Source: a virus. Taken from it: 23,026 bases of DNA. The translations under genes and the position numbers were made by a program. The stretch lies in the IMG/VR virus record IMGVR_UViG_3300022591_001066, positions 1 to 23,026 of that record. One strand, 5' to 3'. The notes under the pieces were generated by a model, which saw nothing but the letters and a program-made list of their open reading frames with translations, did not search any database and had not been told where the DNA came from. Position 1 is the stretch's first letter; the number at the start of each line of letters is the position of its first letter. Below are positions 7,252 through 13,506 of this stretch, in pieces.

Positions 7252-8540
7252 GCCAGCCGAGCGGGAACGGTAGCTTGTTGCCTCCAGTGCTGGTGCTCAA
7301 TGACAGCATTCCTGGGGTGACGCCGTTCGATTGGATCATCACCGGGGAAGGCTACCAACAACAGTACCAGGCCTGGTTTTTCCACAAGTACGCGTCCGCG
7401 ATGTACGATCTTTTTCGAGCCCAGAGTCCGCTCAAGGGGCGTCGTATTTCATGGCGTGTCTTTTTTCTTCCCAGCTGTTCAACTGATCAGGGCGTATCGA
7501 ATGATCCGGCATTCCCGGAGTGGCCCACACGCCGAACGATGTACGGGTTCGACCATGCGGACAATTCGTACGACACGGCGCTTCTGTCGGCCAATTTGAT
7601 TACTGCGCAAACAGCACTTGGTCTCTCGACTTCCTTTGGGATTATGCTCATCAATTCGCGAGGCAAGGAAGGCCGTGCTGAGGTAGTCGCGCAGAAGATG
7701 GTCTTCGCACCAGTTGGGGACGGCTACGACGGGAGCGAACGCGTTTTTGTCCACGAATATGGCCATTTGCATGGATTGCGGGATGAGTACACACACAATC
7801 AGACTGGCAGTCTGGAACCGGTCTATCCCAACGTGACTCTGAACACCGATCGGGCAAGTCTAAAGTGGCTGCGGTTGGTGAACACGCCCGTTTCTCCTTG
7901 GCCCACAGACATGACGCTGATGCCGAACACGTTGTTACCAGGCGGCACCGATTGGCCCGAATCAATCGCTTTGAGTGATCCTTTCCCACCGAATGGTGTC
8001 GGGCTTTATCGGGGCGCTTACGGCTGGGATAACGCCTACCGCCCTTCGCACGATTGCACCATGCGCAAGGTGGAGTTTCCGTTTTGTGCTGTCTGCCAAA
8101 ACCACCTAGAAGGTGAATTCGCCCCCTACATCGCGGGCGACGTTGCTCCCTACGAATATCGAGCATTTGGCTTCAACACATTGTTGGGCACTGGGGCTAA
8201 GTGTTGGTTGATGCCTAACATCCTTGAGCCGATCAACTACAACCCTCCGGCAGCCTCAAGCTTACTTGGCTCGAAGACGGTGCAACGGGCGGGCACCATC
8301 GACTATCTGACAATCACTCTGGAAGTTCCGCTCACTGGAACTACGTTTGATTGCTACATCGAAATCAACGGGAACCAACAGAATACTTCTCAAGTGCATA
8401 TTGGCTCGGGAGCTAACTTTGGTATTGCTTCGGGTCTAGGGCTTGGAGTGTCCATTGACGACAAGGTGTCGATCAGCTGTACACCAAGCACCAGCTCGTC
8501 CGCCTCGATTCGAATGCGCGGTCACATTGGGGTGCATTAG
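7248..8540 (+). CDS. Zinc metallopeptidase, M64-like, copy 1
   Basis: The protein has 430 residues from a GTG start overlapping the previous stop. Residues 169-181 read HEYGHLHGLRDEY, the zinc-binding HExxHxxGxxD pattern (likely ligands H169, H173, D179; catalytic E170), followed by the L-x-D-E-Y typical of peptidase family M64 (IgA-peptidase type). Upstream, WIITGEGYQQQY and ISWRVFFLPSCSTDQG match the family's N-terminal part. Downstream, a Cys-rich box (C270, C280, C283, as CTMR and FCAVCQNH) also fits M64. Residues about 338-430 are a beta-rich domain that may bind a receptor or anchor the enzyme. There is no signal peptide, consistent with a virion component. The substrate is unknown; a host surface protein or glycoprotein is plausible. 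Confidence 0.78.
   Translation: MSQPSGNGSLLPPVLVLNDSIPGVTPFDWIITGEGYQQQYQAWFFHKYASAMYDLFRAQSPLKGRRISWRVFFLPSCSTDQGVSNDPAFPEWPTRRTMYGFDHADNSYDTALLSANLITAQTALGLSTSFGIMLINSRGKEGRAEVVAQKMVFAPVGDGYDGSERVFVHEYGHLHGLRDEYTHNQTGSLEPVYPNVTLNTDRASLKWLRLVNTPVSPWPTDMTLMPNTLLPGGTDWPESIALSDPFPPNGVGLYRGAYGWDNAYRPSHDCTMRKVEFPFCAVCQNHLEGEFAPYIAGDVAPYEYRAFGFNTLLGTGAKCWLMPNILEPINYNPPAASSLLGSKTVQRAGTIDYLTITLEVPLTGTTFDCYIEINGNQQNTSQVHIGSGANFGIASGLGLGVSIDDKVSISCTPSTSSSASIRMRGHIGVH
7827..7911 (+). repeat. 85-nt perfect repeat, copy in peptidase 1
   Basis: These 85 bases are identical to 9120-9204 in the second peptidase, at an offset of 1293. They encode PNVTLNTDRASLKWLRLV and the following NTPVSPWPTD, just downstream of the zinc motif. 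Flanking sequence of the two genes differs at many synonymous sites. Confidence 0.95.
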
Positions 8541-8549
8541 GGACGCGCC

Positions 8550-9824
8550 ATGAGCCAACCAAGCGGAAATGGTAGCCTGCTTCCACCTTGTGTGCTGCTC
8601 AATGACAGCATTCCTGGGATCACGCCGCTTGACTGGCTTGTGACAGGTGACGGTTTCCAACAGCAATATCAGGAGTATTTCGCGCAAAAGAAAGCGCGCG
8701 AAATATATGACTACATTCGATCGCAAAGCCCATGGAAAAATCGGCGCATCTCGTGGCGCGTCTTTTTCCTGCCGGCATGTTCGACGGATCAGGGGATTTC
8801 TCACAGTCCCCAATATCCGGAATGGCCTATTCGCAAAACCATGTACGGTGTTGATCAAATCAACGATTCGTACGACGTCTCTTTCATAACAAAGAGAATG
8901 ACCGCGGCGGAAGTTGCACTAGGAATTTCTGGCTCGAAGCGCATTCTGTTTACAAATACTTCAGGAAGCAGCGCGAACGCTGGCGCTGTGCTCTATGCGC
9001 CTATCGGAAATGAGGTTTTGTCTGGAGCGCGAGTATTCCTTCATGAATATGGACACACACATGGTTTGGCGGATGAGTACTTCCTTGGAGGCGCCGCGCC
9101 GTCGCATGAACCAGATGCGCCCAACGTGACTCTGAACACCGATCGGGCAAGTCTAAAGTGGCTGCGGTTGGTGAACACGCCCGTTTCTCCTTGGCCCACA
9201 GACAATAGCGATCCGGCTCTACTCGATTCCATTTCAATCTGGCCACCGATCACGCCGTCATCTGATCCGTTTCCTCCAACTGGCGTCGGGTTGTACCGCG
9301 GGGGCTTTTATTCGAGCAGCGTCTATCGCCCTTCCCACAACTGCAGGATGCGCGGAGCCGATTTCCCCTTTTGTGATGTTTGCTCGAACCATCTGGAGGG
9401 TGAGTACGCTCCCTACATCGCGGGCGATGTTGCACCGCATGAATATCGCCCATATGGCATCGATTCACTTGGAGGGACGACCAATAAACGTTGGTTGGGC
9501 TTCGATGTTCTCGCGAATGCGTTCGCAGTACCCGTGACAACAAGTCTGCTCGGCGCGAAGACGATTCAGCGCGCAGCGACGATTGATTATCTAACGATCG
9601 CTTTGAGTGCGGCAATAAGCGGGACCGCGCTTGATTGCTACATCGAAATCAACGGAGTACAGCAAAATACCTCGCAGGTCCACATCGCTTCCAATGGAAT
9701 TTTTGGCACTATTTCGAATCTCGGGCTTGGTGTCGCGGTGGGCGACAAGGTATCGGTGAGCGTTACGGCAAGCACGACATCGACTGCCAGCGTTTACCTT
9801 CGCGGTCGAGTGGGGGTTCACTAG
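8550..9824 (+). CDS. Zinc metallopeptidase, M64-like, copy 2
   Basis: The protein has 424 residues and is a paralogue of the gene directly upstream, starting 9 nt after it. It keeps every key element: WLVTGDGFQQQY near the N-terminus, the zinc motif HEYGHTHGLADEY at residues 165-177 (H165, E166, H169, D175), and the Cys box CRMR with FCDVC (C265, C275, C278). The C-terminal beta-rich domain of about 90 residues is also kept. The copies differ most in the segment before the zinc motif and in the loop after the shared PWPTD, where substrate choice could lie. Codons look more A/T-rich than in copy 1. Both active sites appear intact, so neither copy is an obvious pseudogene. Confidence 0.78.
   Translation: MSQPSGNGSLLPPCVLLNDSIPGITPLDWLVTGDGFQQQYQEYFAQKKAREIYDYIRSQSPWKNRRISWRVFFLPACSTDQGISHSPQYPEWPIRKTMYGVDQINDSYDVSFITKRMTAAEVALGISGSKRILFTNTSGSSANAGAVLYAPIGNEVLSGARVFLHEYGHTHGLADEYFLGGAAPSHEPDAPNVTLNTDRASLKWLRLVNTPVSPWPTDNSDPALLDSISIWPPITPSSDPFPPTGVGLYRGGFYSSSVYRPSHNCRMRGADFPFCDVCSNHLEGEYAPYIAGDVAPHEYRPYGIDSLGGTTNKRWLGFDVLANAFAVPVTTSLLGAKTIQRAATIDYLTIALSAAISGTALDCYIEINGVQQNTSQVHIASNGIFGTISNLGLGVAVGDKVSVSVTASTTSTASVYLRGRVGVH
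9120..9204 (+). repeat. 85-nt perfect repeat, copy in peptidase 2
   Basis: This block is identical to 7827-7911. The first mismatch on each side is immediate (G for T before, A for T after). Perfect identity inside two otherwise diverged genes points to gene conversion or a recent recombination tract. Confidence 0.95.
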
Positions 9825-9837
9825 CTTTCAGAATTTC

Positions 9838-9866
9838 TGCAAATCGGCTATCAACCCAGCTACAAT
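9838..9866 (+). promoter_or_regulatory. Possible promoter of the sheath-tube unit
   Basis: TACAAT at 9861-9866 matches five of six bases of the consensus -10 box. The -35 candidate 17 nt upstream (TGCAAA at 9838-9843) is poor. A start near 9873 would give a leader of about 17 nt containing the Shine-Dalgarno AGGAGA at 9878-9883, well spaced for the sheath ATG. It lies in the 65-nt gap after the peptidases. Confidence 0.4.
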
Positions 9867-9889
9867 GACTCTCGGTTAGGAGACACATC

Positions 9890-12139
9890 ATGTCCGGATA
9901 CGTCCGCAGATTTACCGAAGTGCCCACCCTCGAAGTGATTCGGGAAATCGAGGGGCTTGTCATCATCGATCTGGCTCCGCCTGCTCCCGCTACAGGCGCC
10001 GGGACTGGAACTGTCCTACTCGTTGGCGAATGGGAGGACGGCTACTTTGCGACAGACGACGCCGCGCAAGGTGCTGTCGAGGTGTACGGTTCTGGTGACT
10101 ACAAGCACAAGTTTGGTGGTTTTGGCTACACCTACAACGACGTCAAGGCATGCCATCCATCGGCGCGCAAGTCGCTGGACGAGCACTGGAACGGCAACGG
10201 TTGGCTGAAGTCCTTCGGGTTGAAGGCGGCCCGTCTGCTTATTGCTCGCGTGGACACTTCGGTGGGCGAGGTGATGCTCTCTCCTTACGCGACCATCATG
10301 GGTGGAGCTGGGCCTTGGCAGCTTGCCGCGGCGGCGCAGCTGAGCGTGACGAGCAACATCGGCACCGGGACGACTGCTGCCCTGACCGCGGGAGCAGCGA
10401 CCGTGACGGGTACGGGGGCAGCGTTCAACACCATCGTTTCCGGCGATTCGGTAGGGATCCAGATCGATGGCGGGAAGTCGCAGAAGATCGTCTTTGGTTC
10501 GACCGACACGACGATTTCAGCTGTGGCTGCTCGATTGAACGCTTTCCTTGGAGCGGTCATCGCGAGCAACACCGGGGGACAGCTGACGCTGACGGGTCTT
10601 CGTCACGGAACCGGCGGATCCTTGGTGCTCACCGAGACCACCGCGGGCGTGTTGGCTAAGCTCGGACTGACTGCTAATACCTACGCAGGGACAGGCAACG
10701 TGGGGAACCTCGATGCTGTCACGGCTACAGAGGTCGCGGGACTCATCAACGCCTCAGTGTCGATGGGCGCTGCCAACGTGGCGGCGAAGATTGGCCCAGA
10801 CGGCAGCCTGTGGGTCTACAACAACGTCTCGGCTGCTTTGTCTTCGGTGAGTATTGGGACGGGCGTAGGTGGGATGGCGGCAACGCTTGGGTTCGCGATC
10901 GGTGTTGCGAGACTCATTGCGGACAACGGCAGCGGCACGATTCCGGCTGGAACTCGTGTTCGAGCATCGGGACTCACGACGTTCGACACCACCTTCGATC
11001 ACACCTTCGGCGGCGTGCTTATGCCGGCAGAGTGGGTGACGATGCAGACCCTCGACATCCCCGAAGGGGCATCGGGTCCGTTCTCAGTGCGTGTGCGCCC
11101 GGGGCTCGACAACGGAACTCACGTTGGGGCAGCCGTAGGGACGATCAACACTCTGGTCGATGTCCCCTCTTTCGCTGCCTTCGGTGTCAGCAATCCCGAG
11201 GCCTTGTCCGCGGCGCTGACTGAGGGACAACGGGACGCCTGCTACAAGGAGGCCCTTGACGCAACGCTGAACGAGCTTGGGGCGTGCCGCGAAGCGAACT
11301 ATCTGCTCATCGCCCGTCGCTCTGATTCGACGGTGCGAGAAGGCCGAGCCAACGCCATGCAGGCGACGGAGATCGGGATGTTCGGGCGCAAGTTCATCAC
11401 TGGCGATCCGCTCGGCACGACTCCGGATGGTTCGATCGTCAATGTCCAGCTGTACCGGCGCGACCGGCTCTTCTACGCGGCTCTGGGCCTCAAGGTGAAA
11501 GTGCCAGTGATTGCTGAGCGCGGCGCTGCCGGCGGCTCGGGTTTTACCGCGGACGGCGTGATCACAGTGCGCCCCGATGGGCCACTGACGACCATCTGCG
11601 CCACCCTGCCGCCCGAAGAGAACCCGGGGCAGCAGACGGGGCTGATCGACGACTTCTTTGCGGTGGACGCCGCGGGGTCCTCAATTTCGATCGACACCTA
11701 CAAGGCGTTTCGCCGGAACGGCATCTGCGCCCCGCGCATCGACCGCACCGCGGGGACCATCTTCCAGTCTGGCGTGACCTCAAGTCTCATCTCAGGGGAA
11801 GAGAACATTGCTCGGCGCCGAATGGCGGATTTCATCCAAGACTCGGCAATCGGTGTGTTCCTTCCGTACTGTAAGCGTCTGAACAAGGAGTCGAACCGTT
11901 CCAAGCTGTTGGGCAAGTGGAACCAGTTCCTCTCCGGCCTCAAGTCAGCGGAGAACGCTGAGAAGAGCCGGATCTTCGACTACTCGACAGACGATGGGGT
12001 GAACGCTGGGAACACGTCCGCTACCCTTGCGCTCGGCGTCTACTACGTGTTGACCAAGGTCAAGACCCACCCGTCCATGGACTTCATCGTCCTTCAAACC
12101 GAGATTGGCGAGAACGCCATCATCACCCGCACCCTGTAA
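9890..12139 (+). CDS. Contractile tail sheath protein with an inserted domain
   Basis: The protein has 749 residues. The C-terminal part is sheath-like: FRRNGICAPRIDRTAG, then QSGVTSSLISGEENIARRRM, ADFIQDSAIGVFLPY, and a final domain with TKVKTHPSMDFIVLQTEIGE. The N-terminal part contains LLIARVD at the end of the first domain. Between residues about 150 and 345 lies an extra Gly/Thr/Ala-rich region that looks like two hook-IN-type repeats (about 205-265 and 275-345). This makes the protein longer than the roughly 400-660 residues common for sheaths. A good AGGAGA precedes the start. The tail tube gene follows, the classical order. The inserted part is probably exposed on the outside of the tail. 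Confidence 0.85.
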   Translation: MSGYVRRFTEVPTLEVIREIEGLVIIDLAPPAPATGAGTGTVLLVGEWEDGYFATDDAAQGAVEVYGSGDYKHKFGGFGYTYNDVKACHPSARKSLDEHWNGNGWLKSFGLKAARLLIARVDTSVGEVMLSPYATIMGGAGPWQLAAAAQLSVTSNIGTGTTAALTAGAATVTGTGAAFNTIVSGDSVGIQIDGGKSQKIVFGSTDTTISAVAARLNAFLGAVIASNTGGQLTLTGLRHGTGGSLVLTETTAGVLAKLGLTANTYAGTGNVGNLDAVTATEVAGLINASVSMGAANVAAKIGPDGSLWVYNNVSAALSSVSIGTGVGGMAATLGFAIGVARLIADNGSGTIPAGTRVRASGLTTFDTTFDHTFGGVLMPAEWVTMQTLDIPEGASGPFSVRVRPGLDNGTHVGAAVGTINTLVDVPSFAAFGVSNPEALSAALTEGQRDACYKEALDATLNELGACREANYLLIARRSDSTVREGRANAMQATEIGMFGRKFITGDPLGTTPDGSIVNVQLYRRDRLFYAALGLKVKVPVIAERGAAGGSGFTADGVITVRPDGPLTTICATLPPEENPGQQTGLIDDFFAVDAAGSSISIDTYKAFRRNGICAPRIDRTAGTIFQSGVTSSLISGEENIARRRMADFIQDSAIGVFLPYCKRLNKESNRSKLLGKWNQFLSGLKSAENAEKSRIFDYSTDDGVNAGNTSATLALGVYYVLTKVKTHPSMDFIVLQTEIGENAIITRTL

Positions 12140-12167
12140 TCCAGGCGACTGAAAGGAACCTACGTAA

Positions 12168-12605
12168 ATGGCACAGAGAATCAAGGGCCTGGAATGTAGC
12201 CTGGCCTGTACGACTCCAGACGGCAGCCAAGAGGACATCTTTGATGATGTCTTGGAAGCCGAACTGAATATCGACATGGAAATCTTGGAGCGGGCCTACC
12301 TTGGGCAAACCGGGCAGAAGTTCGACGATTTGTTCAAGGGTATTTCGGGTAACGCCAAGTTCCACATGGAAGGCCTGACCTACTTCAAGTTCACCGAGAA
12401 GGTTCAGGATCGCGCAACTCGTCGGACTCCGGCTGACGGCGTGTTCTCGCTCACTTTCACGCTGAACTTCCCCTCGGGAGCCCGAGCGCGCCTGACAGCG
12501 GAGGATATCTTCTTTGGGCCGCTACCCATGAAGGTGCCGAAGCAAGAGGAGTACATCGAGGGCGCGATTGACTTCAAGTGCGCGACCTTGCGTCGGGTGT
12601 ACTAG
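12168..12605 (+). CDS. Tail tube protein
   Basis: The protein has 145 residues and directly follows the sheath, the usual place for the inner tube subunit of contractile tails. The sequence alternates strands and one helix: an N-terminal strand (IKGLECSLACTTPDG), an acidic stretch (LEAELNIDMEILERAYLG), and later VFSLTFTLNFPSGARA and a C-terminal strand (YIEGAIDFKCATLRRV). Size and strand layout agree with a tube/Hcp-like beta-barrel monomer. AAAGGA at 12152-12157 serves as ribosome binding site. A terminator follows, which separates this high-copy product from the low-copy chaperone. The name rests mostly on order and size. Confidence 0.7.
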   Translation: MAQRIKGLECSLACTTPDGSQEDIFDDVLEAELNIDMEILERAYLGQTGQKFDDLFKGISGNAKFHMEGLTYFKFTEKVQDRATRRTPADGVFSLTFTLNFPSGARARLTAEDIFFGPLPMKVPKQEEYIEGAIDFKCATLRRVY

Positions 12606-12650
12606 TCAACGCGCATGGTGTAGTTTGGGCTGGCTACGGGCCAGTCGCAT

Positions 12651-12685
12651 GGGCCCGGGGCCGAGTCTCCTGGGCCCTTTGCTTT
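12651..12685 (+). terminator. Intrinsic terminator after the tail tube gene
   Basis: GGGCCCGGGG (12651-12660) pairs with TCCTGGGCCC (12668-12677), including two G-U pairs, around a 7-nt loop. The T-rich tail TTTGCTTT follows at once. It sits 46 nt after the tube stop and is the best intrinsic terminator in the window. Confidence 0.65.
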
Positions 12686-12717
12686 CCATGGTTTCTGGTC
12701 CGTAGCGCTAACCATGG
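12686..12717 (+). promoter_or_regulatory. Inverted repeat overlapping the chaperone ribosome binding site
   Basis: CCATGGTT (12686-12693) and AACCATGG (12710-12717) form a perfect 8-bp inverted repeat with a 16-nt loop that contains the palindrome TAGCGCTA. The right arm includes the GG of the GGAG (12716-12719) in front of ATG 12726, so folding could limit translation. It might also be a protein-binding site. Confidence 0.35.
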
Positions 12718-12725
12718 AGTGAGAA

Positions 12726-13244
12726 ATGTCGAAAACGAAACCAGTTACGGAAATGCAAGAAGGTACCGAGCCTGCTGTGGTCGTTCCTCAACAGCTTGGG
12801 AACCGCCTGAACACTGACAGCGATTTGCTCGACAAGGTGTTCGCCCGGGTAACCCGAACCGGCAAAGACGCTTTGAAGGACAGTCCCCTCATTTCGTGCC
12901 GGACCCTGACATTCACGGTGGACGGCTCAATCTGTGAACCTGAGATCTTCGTGGACGACGAAGGCGAGTACTACGATTTCTCGCTTACGATGCGCGGCTT
13001 GGATGCTTCGGAAGAACTCAGGGCTCTTGAGGGGGTTCGTAGCGCGGCGACGGTGGCGATGGACTGCTCGCAAGCGATGCTCTACAAGATGAATGGTTCG
13101 CTGATTTCCCCGAAGAAACGCGAGTTTCTTTGGCATGCGCTCGGGATGCGTGGGCGCTCCCTTTGCCTGATGGCCTACCAGCAACTGGGAAGTCCCTCGG
13201 CGGCCGCGTTGGGAAAATACCAGGCAAGCTTTACGATCGGCTGA
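12726..13244 (+). CDS. Tail assembly chaperone, short form (gpG-like)
   Basis: The protein has 172 residues and lies between tail tube and tape measure genes, where contractile and siphoviral phages encode their chaperone pair. It is soluble and mixed alpha/beta: VFARVTRTGKDALKDSPL, a strand part (RTLTFTVDGSICEPEIFV), a helical part with EELRALEGVRSAATVAM, and PKKREFLWHALGMRGR. A slippery heptamer at 13211-13217 near the 3' end allows a -1 shift into a second open frame, giving the long form. Such chaperones coat the tape measure protein during tail assembly and are absent from the virion. Family assignment comes from position plus the frameshift, not from sequence similarity. Confidence 0.75.
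   Translation: MSKTKPVTEMQEGTEPAVVVPQQLGNRLNTDSDLLDKVFARVTRTGKDALKDSPLISCRTLTFTVDGSICEPEIFVDDEGEYYDFSLTMRGLDASEELRALEGVRSAATVAMDCSQAMLYKMNGSLISPKKREFLWHALGMRGRSLCLMAYQQLGSPSAAALGKYQASFTIG
13211..13217 (+). promoter_or_regulatory. Slippery heptamer G GGA AAA for -1 programmed frameshift
   Basis: In the zero frame the codons are TTG GGA AAA TAC, so the heptamer reads G GGA AAA and fits X XXY YYZ. It differs by one base from the lambda G/GT site GGGAAAG. After slippage reading continues as ATA CCA GGC and stays open to the TAG at 13484. GATCGGCTGATC about 17 nt downstream could form a very small stem; no stronger stimulatory structure was found. Confidence 0.78.
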
Positions 13245-13486
13245 TCTCCACTTTCTGCGGCCCGATAGCCATTTCGTTCGCTTACGCAATTGCCTGGCAA
13301 CGGGTGGGCACAGAGAACGCTGTCGAGAAGGTTTGGGATCGAATAGCCTATGCCACTCGGTACGGTCGGATCGGGCTCGCAGAAGCCGTAACGCTTGCCC
13401 CTGAACACATGGAGTCTTACACCGCTGCTCTGGCTCGAATTGTCGCCGGGGAGAACGGCCCGGGTGGCGGTCTGCATGAAAAGTAG
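13217..13486 (+). CDS. Frameshift extension of the tail assembly chaperone (GT-like long form)
   Basis: This frame is -1 relative to the upstream chaperone and has no convincing start codon or ribosome binding site of its own. It adds 89 residues, giving a fusion of 253 residues after 164 shared ones. The extension is helical, with FAYAIAWQRVGTENAVEKVW and a later EHMESYTAALARIVAGENG, ending in a Gly-rich tail. In known systems the long form is the minor product and bridges the tape measure protein and the tube subunits. The stop lies 20 nt before the tape measure start. Confidence 0.75.
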   Translation: MPGKLYDRLISTFCGPIAISFAYAIAWQRVGTENAVEKVWDRIAYATRYGRIGLAEAVTLAPEHMESYTAALARIVAGENGPGGGLHEK

Positions 13487-13494
13487 CGGTCTGG

Positions 13495-13500
13495 TAGACT
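13495..13500 (+). promoter_or_regulatory. TANNNT -10 box placed for a leaderless tape measure transcript
   Basis: TAGACT at 13495-13500 is followed by 6 nt (TGGATC) and ATG 13507. No good Shine-Dalgarno or -35 box is visible. The same geometry occurs at three other starts in this window. Confidence 0.42.
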
Positions 13501-13506
13501 TGGATC

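Noticed and set aside
8538-8549. A fifth leaderless box before the second peptidase
   Set aside because: The hexamer at the right distance is TAGGGA, which lacks the final T, and the TAG is the stop of the gene before it.
9825-9860. Terminator after the second peptidase
   Set aside because: CAGAATTTCTG is a palindrome, but its loop would be one base, and there is no GC-rich stem or T-run.
13130-13486. Independent gene from TTG 13130 in the -1 frame
   Set aside because: There is no ribosome binding site, and the first 29 codons lie inside the chaperone gene. A -1 shift at GGGAAAA explains the frame better.
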